DNA from: Rhizobium viscosum
Lineage (GTDB): Bacteria; Pseudomonadota; Alphaproteobacteria; Rhizobiales; Rhizobiaceae
NCBI RefSeq assembly: GCF_014873945.1
Contig: NZ_JADBEC010000001.1
Coordinates: 2,585,501 to 2,649,500, forward strand
Direction of reading: 5' to 3'
DNA length: 64,000 nt
Under the pieces are notes generated by a model, which had not been told where the DNA came from, did no database searches, and saw only the letters and a program-made list of their open reading frames with translations. The position numbers were made by a program, and so were the translations under genes. This document shows positions 54,346-63,099 of the stretch, in pieces. How positions within the stretch are numbered: position 1 is the stretch's first letter; each line of letters begins with the position of its first letter.

Positions 54346-55539
54346 ATGCCACTTGCTCTCTTTGCGTTGACGATCGCGGCCTATGCGATCGGGACCACGG
54401 AATTCGTCATCGTCGGCCTGCTGCCGACAGTTGCCAACGACCTTCACATCACCCTGCCGCTTGCCGGCCTCATCGTCAGCGTCTATGCGCTGGGTGTCAC
54501 CTTCGGCGCACCCATCCTGACGGCGCTGACCGGACGGATCGAGCGCAAGCCGCTCATGCTGGGGCTGATGGCGCTCTTTATTATCGGCCACATCATCGCG
54601 GCGCTCAGCCCCGGTTATGAAGTGCTGCTGATTGCCCGCGTCGCGTCGGCCTTCGCGCACGGGGTATTCTTCTCCGTCGGTTCCACGATCGCTGCCGATC
54701 TGGTGCCGGAAAACCGCCGCGCATCGGCCATCGCGATGATGTTCATGGGCCTGACGGTTGCAATCGTCACCGGTGTTCCGCTCGGCACCTTCATCGGCCA
54801 GACTTTCGGCTGGCGAACCACCTTCGCTGCCGTTGCCGGCCTCGGTGTGATCGCTTTCGCAGGCATCGCCTTCCTGCTGCCGTCGAACCTCAAGAAGGCG
54901 CCGCCAGCTAGTATCGGTGAACAAATCCGCGTGCTTGCCACGGGCCGGCTGTTGCTCGTCTATGCGATGACGGCGCTGGGCTACGGCGGAACCTTCGTCG
55001 CCTTTACCTTCCTTGCGCCGATCCTCGAGCAGATTACCGGCTTTGCCTCTTCGGCCGTCGGCCTGATCCTGATGCTCTATGGCGTGGCGATTGCCGTCGG
55101 CAACGTCGTCGGCGGGCGTATCTCCAACCGCGATCCGGTCAAGGCTTTGACCTTCCTGTTCATCGCCCAGGCACTCGTGCTGGTGCTCTTCGGCTTCACG
55201 GCTGTCTCGCCCTGGCTGACGATCCCGACGCTTGCGATCCTCGGCTTCCTGTCTTTCGCGAACGTCCCCGGCCTGCAACTCTATGTCGTGCAGCTTGCGC
55301 GTCAGTTGCAGCCGAATGCCGTCGATGTCGCCTCGGCACTGAATATCGCCGCCTTCAATCTCGGCATCGCCATGGGCGCCTGGATTGGCGGTCTGGTGGT
55401 CGAGTCCCGCTTCGGACTGGGTGCCACGCCCTTCGTCGCCGCAGCCCTCGTCGCTATCGCCCTTGGCCTCACCATCCGGAGCGGCGCGCTCGACCGCCGC
55501 TCTACCCCGGTTTCAGCCGCTGCCAGCAGCGCAGCCTGA
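54346..55539 (+). CDS. MFS transporter, DHA1/AraJ-like
   Basis: A 397-residue twelve-TM drug/sugar efflux permease. The N-terminal PLALFALTIAAYAIGTTEFVIVGLLP (landmark GTTEFVI.GLLP) is the signature of the AraJ/YdhP/SotB group, with the loop ALTGRIERKPLML after TM2. I start it at ATG 54346 in line with the family; the open frame from 54262 is not conserved. It is 24 bases before the aldo/keto reductase gene, so the two are co-transcribed. Confidence 0.9.
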   Translation: MPLALFALTIAAYAIGTTEFVIVGLLPTVANDLHITLPLAGLIVSVYALGVTFGAPILTALTGRIERKPLMLGLMALFIIGHIIAALSPGYEVLLIARVASAFAHGVFFSVGSTIAADLVPENRRASAIAMMFMGLTVAIVTGVPLGTFIGQTFGWRTTFAAVAGLGVIAFAGIAFLLPSNLKKAPPASIGEQIRVLATGRLLLVYAMTALGYGGTFVAFTFLAPILEQITGFASSAVGLILMLYGVAIAVGNVVGGRISNRDPVKALTFLFIAQALVLVLFGFTAVSPWLTIPTLAILGFLSFANVPGLQLYVVQLARQLQPNAVDVASALNIAAFNLGIAMGAWIGGLVVESRFGLGATPFVAAALVAIALGLTIRSGALDRRSTPVSAAASSAA

Positions 55540-55563
55540 TCTCTCTCATAGAAAGGAAACAGC

Positions 55564-56394
55564 ATGAAATTCGTCAGCGCCAACGGCGCCTCCATCCCCG
55601 CCCTCGGCTTCGGCACGTTTCGCGTGCCGGGCCCGGATGCCGAACGCATGGTCTCGCATGTGCTCGCCAGCGGTTATCGCCATATCGATACTGCGCAGAT
55701 CTACGGCAACGAGGCCGAGGTCGGCGAGGGTATCCGCCGCTCCGGCGTCGCCCGCGGCGATATCTTCCTGACTACAAAGGTCTGGGTCGAGAACTACCAG
55801 CGTGATGCCTTCCTCGCTTCGGTCGACGAGAGCCTTGGGAAATTGAGGACCGACTATGTCGACCTGCTGCTGCTGCACTGGCCGAACGAAGCCGTGCCGC
55901 TTGCCGAGCAGATCGGCGCGCTGAATGAAGTCGCAAAGGCAGGCAAGGTGCGCCATATCGGCGTGTCGAACTTCAATACGGATCTGATGCACCAGGCCGT
56001 AACGCTCAGCAGCCTGCCGATCGTGACGAACCAGGTGGAGTATCATCCCTATATCGATCAAGCACCGGTGCTGCGCGCTGCAAAGCAACTCGATATGTCG
56101 GTGACGGCCTACTACGCCATGGCTGACGGCAAGGTGCTTGAGGATGCGGTGTTGAAGGCGATTGCCGCCAAATACGGCAAGTCGATTGCCCAGATCGTGC
56201 TGCGGTGGATCGTTCAGCAGGATCTGATTGCGCTTTCCAAGACCGTCTTGGAACAACGCGCACAGGAGAATGCAGCGATCTTCGATTTCGAGCTGACGTC
56301 GGAAGAGGTGACGGCAATCCATGCGTTGGCGAAACCCGATGGTCGTATCGTCAGTCCGCAAGGGTTGGCTCCGGCCTGGGACAAGGCAGCTTGA
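55564..56394 (+). CDS. Aldo/keto reductase
   Basis: A 276-residue NADPH-dependent TIM-barrel reductase. The tetrad is complete: Asp in RHIDTAQIYGNE with Tyr in the same segment, Lys in FLTTKVWVEN and His in LLLLHWPN. It belongs to the 2,5-diketo-D-gluconate-reductase-like AKR5/AKR3 group by general pattern. Together with the upstream MFS efflux gene and the divergent LysR it forms a small detoxification-like module. Ends in a terminator. Confidence 0.92.
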   Translation: MKFVSANGASIPALGFGTFRVPGPDAERMVSHVLASGYRHIDTAQIYGNEAEVGEGIRRSGVARGDIFLTTKVWVENYQRDAFLASVDESLGKLRTDYVDLLLLHWPNEAVPLAEQIGALNEVAKAGKVRHIGVSNFNTDLMHQAVTLSSLPIVTNQVEYHPYIDQAPVLRAAKQLDMSVTAYYAMADGKVLEDAVLKAIAAKYGKSIAQIVLRWIVQQDLIALSKTVLEQRAQENAAIFDFELTSEEVTAIHALAKPDGRIVSPQGLAPAWDKAA

Positions 56395-56395
56395 G

Positions 56396-56424
56396 AACGG
56401 GCGCTTCGGCGCCCGTTTCCTTAT
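56396..56424 (+). terminator. Rho-independent terminator of the MFS-AKR unit
   Basis: A 9-bp stem AACGGGCGC/GCGCCCGTT with a TTCG tetraloop, followed by TCCTTATTT, immediately after the reductase stop. Confidence 0.85.
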
Positions 56425-56497
56425 TTACTGCACCTCGGGCAAGTTCGGTGATATCTGCAACTATGCCCGTCGCGGACGGCCGGCCTTGCGGTCCGTA

Positions 56498-57487
56498 TCA
56501 GCGGCGCTGGAGCGGGTAAGGCCCGTCCTCGAAAATCTGATCGTGATAGCCCTTTGCGCCGACGATAAGAGCGAGCGGACTTCTCCATTCCCTGCCGTCG
56601 CCTAGGCAATCGAGCACGTGCCGAAAATCATACTTCGGGTGCCAGCCGAGTTCCCGCCGGGCCAGCGCATTGACGTAGACACGGTCGAAGTGGGGAAACA
56701 TCGTCCAGCCACGCGCCGCGTAAAGCGCGGCCATGCCGGGGAAAAGACGCTCCACCGTCGCGGGCGCATCACGGCGCAGGTCGGCGAGGTCGGCTTCGGT
56801 GAAGGGTGCCGTTGCCGAGACGATGTAGCGGCCGAAGCCGATGGAAGGCGCTCTTTCCAGCGCCAGCAAATGAGCGTCGACGACATCCTCGATATCGACG
56901 CGCCGATAAAGCAACTCGTTGGCCTGCGCATTTTCGGCGGAATAGCGGTTGCGGATATCGGGATCGTCGTCATTTTCCGGGAAGAATCGCGACGTCCTTA
57001 GAATGACGACGGGCAGCGACATGTTGCGCGCGAAGAGTTCGCAGATGCCTTCGGCAGCGATCTTCGTAACGCCATAGATATTGCGGGCAACGGGCAGAAC
57101 ATCCTCGGTGACCCAGGCGGCGGGTTCGCCGGCTGCCGGGCGCAGGGCTGCCCCAAAAGCACTGGTAGTGCTTGTGAAAACGAACTTTTTCACGCCGACG
57201 GCGACTGCCTGTTCAAGGAGGTTCAGCGTGCCCGAGACATTCGTATCGATGAAATCCTGATTGCGATGCGTTCCGACATGCGGCTTGTGGAGCGTTGCGG
57301 CATGGATGACGGCACTGATGCCTGTCATCGCGTGGCGGATGAAATCGGGATCGGTAATCGAGCCGGTCACATCGGTAAAAGGCGAGGGTTTGATATCGAC
57401 GCCACGTACCCGACGGCCTTGATCCCTCAATATCTGCATCAGCGCTTCGCCTAGATGGCCTGCGCTTCCCGTCACCAGTATCGTCAT
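56498..57487 (-). CDS. NAD-dependent epimerase/dehydratase (extended SDR)
   Basis: A 329-residue extended SDR. The cofactor loop is TGSAGHLGEAL with VDIKPS after the second strand (aspartate selects NAD), then the catalytic serine in FTSTTSAFG and Tyr-x3-Lys in YGVTKIAAEG. It resembles nucleotide-sugar epimerases, but could also act on other sugars or uronates. The upstream XRE regulator gene is in the same orientation 96 bases away. Confidence 0.85.
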   Translation of the reverse strand: MTILVTGSAGHLGEALMQILRDQGRRVRGVDIKPSPFTDVTGSITDPDFIRHAMTGISAVIHAATLHKPHVGTHRNQDFIDTNVSGTLNLLEQAVAVGVKKFVFTSTTSAFGAALRPAAGEPAAWVTEDVLPVARNIYGVTKIAAEGICELFARNMSLPVVILRTSRFFPENDDDPDIRNRYSAENAQANELLYRRVDIEDVVDAHLLALERAPSIGFGRYIVSATAPFTEADLADLRRDAPATVERLFPGMAALYAARGWTMFPHFDRVYVNALARRELGWHPKYDFRHVLDCLGDGREWRSPLALIVGAKGYHDQIFEDGPYPLQRR

Positions 57488-57583
57488 TCTGCGTCTCCAG
57501 ACAGTTGGTGACGGACGCTAACAAAGGCCGCTTCGGCGGGACAACGCATAATTTATGCAGCGGAATGCAGGAAATCTGCAGGC

Positions 57584-58117
57584 TTAGTCGAGTGTCGTAA
57601 CCAGCCGTGCGGCGCTGCCATCGGCCAGGAGGATGCGCTCCCAGAGCACACGTCCGGCGGCAATAGGCAGGTGCGGATTTCCGTTGGCGCCTGTCTCCAA
57701 TGTCAGCGAATTCATTTGGCCCTCATGCCAGCCGAGGCCGACGAGTTCGCCCTCCTTCTTCACGATCTCCTGCGACGCATAGGAGAATAAAGATCTGTCC
57801 AGGAAATCGGAGAGCGGCAGGCGCCATTCGCACTGTCGTACATTGGATGCGGCAAGAAGCCGGTGGGTGCGGTCGCAGATGAGATGTACCTTGCTCCGGG
57901 AATGTTCGACCAGCCGTTTCAATGCGGCATCGGCGGAGGATGATGGGGAGGCGAAGATGCTTTCCAGCCGTGTTGCCTGAGCGACGGTGACTGGCAGGAT
58001 GCCGCGCTCCCAGCGGGAGACGGTCGCCTGGTTGACGGCGAGCAATTCCGCCAGATGCTCCTGCTTCATATTGCGCAGCTGGCGCATGCGACGGATGGCA
58101 GATCCCGATATCGGCAT
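57584..58117 (-). CDS. XRE-family transcriptional regulator with C-terminal domain
   Basis: A 177-residue protein with an N-terminal helix-turn-helix of the XRE/Cro type (IRRMRQLRNMKQEHLAELLAVNQATVSRWERG in register, residues 8-40). A C-terminal region of about 115 residues shows no recognised fold but has short strands (LICDRTHRLLAAS) that might form a PAS-like or sensor domain. Upstream of the epimerase gene in the same direction, so it may regulate that gene. Ligand unknown. Confidence 0.8.
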   Translation of the reverse strand: MPISGSAIRRMRQLRNMKQEHLAELLAVNQATVSRWERGILPVTVAQATRLESIFASPSSSADAALKRLVEHSRSKVHLICDRTHRLLAASNVRQCEWRLPLSDFLDRSLFSYASQEIVKKEGELVGLGWHEGQMNSLTLETGANGNPHLPIAAGRVLWERILLADGSAARLVTTLD

Positions 58118-58165
58118 GGTTCTTCCCCCTCTTTACCATAGAGCAGCAACGATTGCCGCCGCAAG

Positions 58166-58498
58166 CTAGTGGGAAGGACTGTCGAGGTCGCTCTTCAGCC
58201 GGTCGAGAATGGACAATGCGTGGCCGGCATAGGCGCTAATCCAGCGGTCGTGAATCTGCTTGATCGGCAGGCTGTTCAGATGGTTCCAGCGCTCCCTGCC
58301 TTCTTTCCTGGCAATCACCAGATCGGCCTCCTCCAGTACCTTCAGATGCTGCATGACAGTGCAGCGGTCCATTTCCGGGAATGCTTCGCAGAGCGCGCCT
58401 GTCGTGCGCGGTTCCTCCTTCAGAAGGTCGAGAATTTCGCGACGGCGGCGATGCGCCAGCGCCTTGAAAATAGGGTCATTATCCGATTCGCTTGACAT
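58166..58498 (-). CDS. ArsR-family regulator of an SRPBCC gene
   Basis: A 110-residue winged-helix repressor (IFKALAHRRRREILDLLKEEPRTTGAL, then the recognition helix DRCTVMQHLKVLEEADLVI). No metal-binding cysteines are placed as in SmtB. This ArsR type is commonly paired with SRPBCC (AHSA1-like) genes, as here: the next gene is divergent, and a perfect inverted repeat lies directly before this start codon. Confidence 0.88.
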   Translation of the reverse strand: MSSESDNDPIFKALAHRRRREILDLLKEEPRTTGALCEAFPEMDRCTVMQHLKVLEEADLVIARKEGRERWNHLNSLPIKQIHDRWISAYAGHALSILDRLKSDLDSPSH

Positions 58499-58499
58499 G

Positions 58500-58518
58500 T
58501 TATGTTTTTATAACATAA
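58500..58518. promoter_or_regulatory. Putative ArsR operator between arsR and SRPBCC genes
   Basis: TTATGTT and AACATAA are perfect 7-bp arms with a 5-base spacer, one base from the ArsR start codon and 37 bases before the SRPBCC start. The position would allow repression of both genes. Confidence 0.6.
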
Positions 58519-58554
58519 TTGGCTCAGATACAACGGAGAAGAGGAGGAAGTCGC

Positions 58555-59037
58555 ATGTCTCTCAATATTCGCGTCTCGGGCCGCGTCGGCCGCCCGGTGG
58601 CTGAGGTCTTCGATGCGGTCGTCAATCCGAAAAAGCTGTCGAGCTATTTCACCACGGTGGGCGGTGCCAGCGCGCCGCTGGTTGAGGGCACGACGGTGAC
58701 CTGGTGGAAAGATGTACCGGTCGATGTGGTCGAGCTCGTGCCCGACAGTAAGATCGTGCTGCGCTGGGATGGCGCAACGGACGAAGAGAAGAAGCCTTAC
58801 AAGACCCTCGTGGAGATGAATTTCAAACCGCTTGATGACGGTGGCACCATGGTGACCATCGCCGAGGACGGTTGGCGGGAGGATGAGTCGGGGCGCCGTG
58901 GAACCTACCAGAATCTCGAAGGCTGGACGCAGATGTTCTGCTGCATGAAAGCCTTTGTCGAATACGGCATCAATCTGCGCGAAGGCATGTTCCTCAGCGA
59001 GATGCGGGGTGAGCAGGCCAAAGCGCAGGAGGGGTGA
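58555..59037 (+). CDS. SRPBCC (AHSA1-like) protein
   Basis: A 160-residue START/Bet v1-like protein. The N-terminal VSGRVGRPVAEVFDAVVNP and the C-terminal GWTQMFCCMKAFVEYGINLREG (helix facing the cavity) fit the AHSA1/SRPBCC pattern. Such proteins bind hydrophobic ligands. The ATG at 58555 has GAGGAGG upstream; the open frame starts at 58519. Co-transcribed with the VOC gene 11 bases later and divergent from its ArsR regulator. Confidence 0.85.
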   Translation: MSLNIRVSGRVGRPVAEVFDAVVNPKKLSSYFTTVGGASAPLVEGTTVTWWKDVPVDVVELVPDSKIVLRWDGATDEEKKPYKTLVEMNFKPLDDGGTMVTIAEDGWREDESGRRGTYQNLEGWTQMFCCMKAFVEYGINLREGMFLSEMRGEQAKAQEG

Positions 59038-59048
59038 GGGGAAGCGTC

Positions 59049-59405
59049 ATGAACGATCTGATCTATGGCGGCGTCGACGTCGCGATGAAGGTTCCGCCGC
59101 ATCAGTATGAAGCCACCGTTTCCTTCTATCGTGACATCGTGAAGCTGAAAGAAATCGAAGGGGACGATATCTCCTTCGAGCTTGGGCCGATCCGGCTTTG
59201 GATCGACCGGGTGGCGACCATGAGCCAGGCCGAGCTCTGGCTGGAATTCATGACGCCGGATTTCGAGCGTGCCGCGGACTATCTGGAGAAGGCCGGTGTT
59301 CCGCGTTGCGATCCCATCGAGCCACTGCCACCCAATCTTCGCGGTGGCTGGATCCTCAACCCAGCTGGCATCGTACATCTGGTACGGGAAATCAGCCGCA
59401 ATTAG
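59049..59405 (+). CDS. VOC (glyoxalase/bleomycin-resistance) family protein
   Basis: A 118-residue single VOC domain. It starts with YGGVDVAMKVPPHQYEATVSFYRDIVKL, where ATVSFYRDIV is the usual helix, followed by ELGPIRLWIDRV and the strand WLEFMTPDFERAADYLEKAG. Metal-binding residues are not evident in the usual places, so it may not be catalytic. Start ATG 59049 has GAGGGGAAG upstream. Confidence 0.78.
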   Translation: MNDLIYGGVDVAMKVPPHQYEATVSFYRDIVKLKEIEGDDISFELGPIRLWIDRVATMSQAELWLEFMTPDFERAADYLEKAGVPRCDPIEPLPPNLRGGWILNPAGIVHLVREISRN

Positions 59406-59444
59406 CGGCGATCTAGCTGAACGGGTGCCGAGCAGGCAGAAGAT

Positions 59445-59473
59445 CATATAGCCGCCGATGAGGCGGCTATATG
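59445..59473 (+). other. Perfect 12-bp inverted repeat after the VOC gene
   Basis: CATATAGCCGCC and GGCGGCTATATG form a perfect stem with a GATGA loop, 40 bases after the VOC stop. No T-run follows on either strand. It could be a bidirectional 3'-end or stability element. Confidence 0.55.
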
Positions 59474-59566
59474 TCCGTTGGAGGGTTGGAATTACGTCCT
59501 AAAGACGGCAGATTGCTGAGTGCGGAAGGCATAGCCCTGCGCAAGATGCAATAAACGCACTCGTTT

Positions 59567-59597
59567 TCGTGACAGAGACTTCGCTTGCCTGTCACGA
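59567..59597. promoter_or_regulatory. 31-bp inverted repeat upstream of gnd
   Basis: TCGTGACAG and CTGTCACGA are perfect 9-bp arms separated by 13 bases, about 50-80 bases before gnd. A possible -35/-10 pair (CTTGCC at 59584-59589 and TAGTTT 17 bases on) overlaps the right arm, so a protein bound here could block gnd transcription. Confidence 0.5.
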
Positions 59598-59648
59598 TGC
59601 GGGTGTTAGTTTCCGGAATCATATCGATTAAATCCCAGGAGATTTCAG

Positions 59649-60674
59649 ATGCAGCTTGGCATGGTAGGTTTGGGCCGTATGGGCAATTACATGGTCCAGC
59701 GCTTGATGCGAGGCGGCCACGAATGCGTGGTCTATGACGCCAGGCCGGAAAGCGTCGCCGAGCTCGTTGGTCTCGGTGCCGACGGTAGTGGCTCGCTCGA
59801 AGAATTCGTCTCGAAGCTCGCCCGCCCGCGTGCCGTCTGGCTGATGCTGCCGGCCGCGATCACCGACAAGGTCATCGCCTCGATCGTCCCGCTGCTGCAT
59901 GACGGCGATATCCTGATCGATGGCGGCAACTCCTACTATCACGATGACATCCGCCGCGGCGCGGAACTCATCACCAAGGGCATCCACTATGTCGACGTTG
60001 GCACCAGCGGCGGTGTCTTCGGCCTCGAACGTGGCTATTGCCTGATGATCGGCGGCGAGAAGGGTATCGTACAGCATCTGTCGCCGATCTTCGCAACGCT
60101 GGCACCGGGCAACGGCACCGCGGAGGCCTCGCCGAACCGCACGCCGGAAGCTGCAGCTCTCAGCACCGCCGAGCAGGGTTTCCTGCATTGCGGCCCGCAT
60201 GGTGCCGGCCACTTCGTCAAGATGGTTCACAACGGCATTGAATACGGTCTGATGGCCGCCTATGCAGAAGGCCTCAACATCCTGAAGCACGCCAATGTCG
60301 GCGCCTTGACGCACGAGGCGGATGCCGAGACGGCGCCGCTCTCCCATCCGGAATACTACCAGTACGATTTCAACCTGCCGGAAATTTCCGAGGTCTGGCG
60401 CCGTGGAAGCGTCATCACCTCCTGGCTGCTCGACCTGACGGCCGATGCGCTGCACAAGGACCCGGTCCTTACCCAATATGCGGGTCGTGTTTCGGACTCC
60501 GGCGAAGGCCGCTGGACGATCATGGCCGCCATCGATGAAAGCGTGCCGACCCCGGTGCTCAGCGCTGCGCTGCACGGCCGCTTTTCCTCGCGCGACCAGG
60601 ACGAGTTCGCCAACAAGGTGCTTTCGGCCATGCGCGCCGGCTTCGGCGGCCATGCCGAGAAGCCGCACAAATAA
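59649..60674 (+). CDS. gnd: 6-phosphogluconate dehydrogenase, decarboxylating (short GndA/YqeC type)
   Basis: A 341-residue enzyme converting 6-phosphogluconate to ribulose 5-phosphate. The cofactor motif is GMVGLGRMGNYMVQRL, followed by DGGNSYYHDD and the substrate-site segments GTSGGVFGLERGYC (family S-GG) and GAGHFVKMVHNGIEYG. The residues after the second strand (YDARPE) point to NAD rather than NADP. The protein is the short form (no long C-terminal tail). Ends with a terminator. Confidence 0.93.
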   Translation: MQLGMVGLGRMGNYMVQRLMRGGHECVVYDARPESVAELVGLGADGSGSLEEFVSKLARPRAVWLMLPAAITDKVIASIVPLLHDGDILIDGGNSYYHDDIRRGAELITKGIHYVDVGTSGGVFGLERGYCLMIGGEKGIVQHLSPIFATLAPGNGTAEASPNRTPEAAALSTAEQGFLHCGPHGAGHFVKMVHNGIEYGLMAAYAEGLNILKHANVGALTHEADAETAPLSHPEYYQYDFNLPEISEVWRRGSVITSWLLDLTADALHKDPVLTQYAGRVSDSGEGRWTIMAAIDESVPTPVLSAALHGRFSSRDQDEFANKVLSAMRAGFGGHAEKPHK

Positions 60675-60699
60675 GCGAAAACAGTTGCTTTTCATGTCC

Positions 60700-60734
60700 G
60701 CCGCCGGTCCGCGAGGTCCGGCGGCTTTCTTTTG
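60700..60734 (+). terminator. Rho-independent terminator of gnd
   Basis: An 8-bp stem GCCGCCGG/CCGGCGGC with a 10-base loop followed by TTTCTTTTG, 26 bases after the gnd stop. Confidence 0.85.
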
Positions 60735-60823
60735 GTCTTCACTATAGCCTAGACCATTTGTTCGTCTGGCTTTTCCGCTGCAGCACTTGCATAAATGCCT
60801 GACGTAAAACACCGGAGGCGGGC

Positions 60824-62899
60824 ATGGGGCGAATTTCTGCGATCGGCATCTGCGGCATCATGATGCTGCTTTCTCTTTTCAGCGCCGTTTCCGCACAGAC
60901 GACGCCGGCAGCTTCCGCCGATGTTGCGCCACCGCCTGCCCAGGTGCGGCAAATGATGGAGCTGATGCAGACGCCGGAGGTCAAGCAATGGATGGCGACG
61001 CAGATGGCGGCGCCTGCAGCCTCGACCGGCAATAACGAGGAAATGTCGATATTGTCCGGCCGCCTCCAGCACGCCCGCCGACACATCGCCATGGTTTCCA
61101 GTGCGGCGATGACGCTGCCCTCCGAAATCGCACGAGCCTCATCGCTCTTCATCGGCGAATTGACCGATGCCGGTCCGCTCCGCATGGCCGCGCAATTTCT
61201 CGCCATCCTCGTCACCGGCTTCATCGTCGAAATCCTGGTGCGGCGGGCTGTGCGCGAAAGGCGTGAGCGGGCGGCGCAGATGACCGGCACGCGGCTTGCT
61301 GCGCGCGTCATTCCCGCCATCGTCTTCGGCCTCGCAACCGGGCTTGCATTGATCAGCTTCAGTTGGCCACCGGTCAGCCAGAATATCGCGATTGCCATTG
61401 CCATCGCTGTCGTCGTGCAGCGCTTCGCCGTCTCCATTGGCAGTGTCATCGTCGACCTCGTCACTCTGCCGCGCGGCGAGGGAGAGACGGTTGCAGTCGA
61501 TCCCGCTGTCGCGCAATTCTGGTTCCGCCGCTGCACGTTGTTTGTCATCTACTTCGTCTTCGGCTGGGCCGTTCTGCAGTCGATGGAGCCACTCGGCTAT
61601 TCGATGGCTGCACGCTATCTCGTCGGCTATGTGCTCGGCATCGGCCTCTTCCTCATCGCAACCGAAGCGGTCTGGTCGAGGCCGGGCAATGAAACGCGAC
61701 GCAGTCACGCCGTTACCTGGCTGCTGACCCTTTATTTCGTGCTGCTCTGGGGCATCTGGGTATTGAGCTTCGATTGGCTTCTCTGGGTCTGCATCTATCT
61801 CGTCCTGCTGCCGAGAGTGCTTGCCGTTTCGACGTTGGCGGTCAGATCCTTCCACTATGCCGAAGCGGGCTTTCTCGCCAAACGCCGTATCGCAACGGTG
61901 TTGCTTGACCGCGGTGTCAGGGCTCTGATCATCGCCTTTGCAGCGATCTGGCTCGGGCGCATGCTCGGCGTCGAAACCACCACGATGATGATGTCTAACG
62001 AAACGATGATCGATCGGGTGGCTCGCGGCATCATCGGCGGCATCGTCATTCTACTTGCGGCCGATCTGCTTTGGCATCTGGTCAAGGCCTATATCGACGG
62101 CAAGCTTCTTGATTCACCCGTTGATGCCACGGTCAGCGACGAGGAGAAAGTCAAGCGCGCCCGTCTGCAGACGCTGCTGCCGATCTTCCGCAACATCATC
62201 GCGGTCGTTATTGCCCTGATCGCGGCGCTTATGGTGCTCTCGGGCATCGGCATCGAAATCGGGCCGCTGATTGCCGGTGCCGGTGTCGTCGGCGTTGCAG
62301 TTGGCTTCGGTGCGCAGACCATCGTCAAGGATGTCATCAGCGGCATGTTCTATCTGTGGGACGATGCTTTTCGCGTCGGCGAATATATCGAAAGCGGCAG
62401 CCACAAGGGCGTGGTCGAGGCCTTCAGCCTGCGGTCCGTCAAGCTCCGCCATCATCGCGGGCCGCTGACGACGGTGCCGTTCGGGGAGCTTGGGGCGGTC
62501 AAGAACCTCAACCGCGACTGGACGATCGACAAGATCAGCCTGAATGTCACTTACGATACCGACCTCGTGAAGACGAAGAAGATCATCAAGCAGATCGGCC
62601 AGCAACTTCTCGATAACCCGGAGTGGGGGCCGAACATCATCGAAACGCTGAAGATGAAGGGCGTGGAACAGTTCGGCGAATTCGCCATCGAAATCCGCCT
62701 CTCCATGATGACCAAGCCCGGCGAGCAGTTCGTCATCCGCCGCAATGCACTGGCTATGATCCGCAACGCCTTCAAGGAGAACGGCATCGAATTCGCCGTG
62801 CCGACCGTGCAGGTCGCAGGCGAGCGCGATATCGACGCCAGCGCTGCTGCGGCGCGTTACGCGGCGCAAGCTCATACTGGGGGCGAACCGGCGGCCTGA
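60824..62899 (+). CDS. Mechanosensitive channel of the MscS family (long form)
   Basis: A 691-residue protein with a signal peptide (GICGIMMLLSLFSAVSAQ), a periplasmic region of about 80 residues, then ten or so TM helices and a C-terminal MscS core. The pore helix region IGPLIAGAGVVGVAVGFGAQTIVKDVISG is unmistakable (landmark VAVGFGAQ), followed by a beta domain and C-terminal alpha/beta domain. It should release small solutes on hypo-osmotic shock. The larger N-terminal membrane part places it among YbdG/YnaI-like channels. Start with GGAGG before ATG 60824. Confidence 0.92.
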   Translation: MGRISAIGICGIMMLLSLFSAVSAQTTPAASADVAPPPAQVRQMMELMQTPEVKQWMATQMAAPAASTGNNEEMSILSGRLQHARRHIAMVSSAAMTLPSEIARASSLFIGELTDAGPLRMAAQFLAILVTGFIVEILVRRAVRERRERAAQMTGTRLAARVIPAIVFGLATGLALISFSWPPVSQNIAIAIAIAVVVQRFAVSIGSVIVDLVTLPRGEGETVAVDPAVAQFWFRRCTLFVIYFVFGWAVLQSMEPLGYSMAARYLVGYVLGIGLFLIATEAVWSRPGNETRRSHAVTWLLTLYFVLLWGIWVLSFDWLLWVCIYLVLLPRVLAVSTLAVRSFHYAEAGFLAKRRIATVLLDRGVRALIIAFAAIWLGRMLGVETTTMMMSNETMIDRVARGIIGGIVILLAADLLWHLVKAYIDGKLLDSPVDATVSDEEKVKRARLQTLLPIFRNIIAVVIALIAALMVLSGIGIEIGPLIAGAGVVGVAVGFGAQTIVKDVISGMFYLWDDAFRVGEYIESGSHKGVVEAFSLRSVKLRHHRGPLTTVPFGELGAVKNLNRDWTIDKISLNVTYDTDLVKTKKIIKQIGQQLLDNPEWGPNIIETLKMKGVEQFGEFAIEIRLSMMTKPGEQFVIRRNALAMIRNAFKENGIEFAVPTVQVAGERDIDASAAAARYAAQAHTGGEPAA

Positions 62900-63099
62900 T
62901 CTTCAAATGCAAGGCAAAGCTTACGAAATTGCAATGCGATCGGCCTGCGCACTGCGCAAATTTGCCCCAATTGAGGATGAAGGAGGCGGCAAGTGCGCGG
63001 GTGTGGGTAGCCGCAACAGGTTCATAGAGCTTGCATGTTGCTTATGTTACGTCTCTCAAAAGAGATTCTCGCCGAACTGGCAATTGCAGCAGGTATAAG

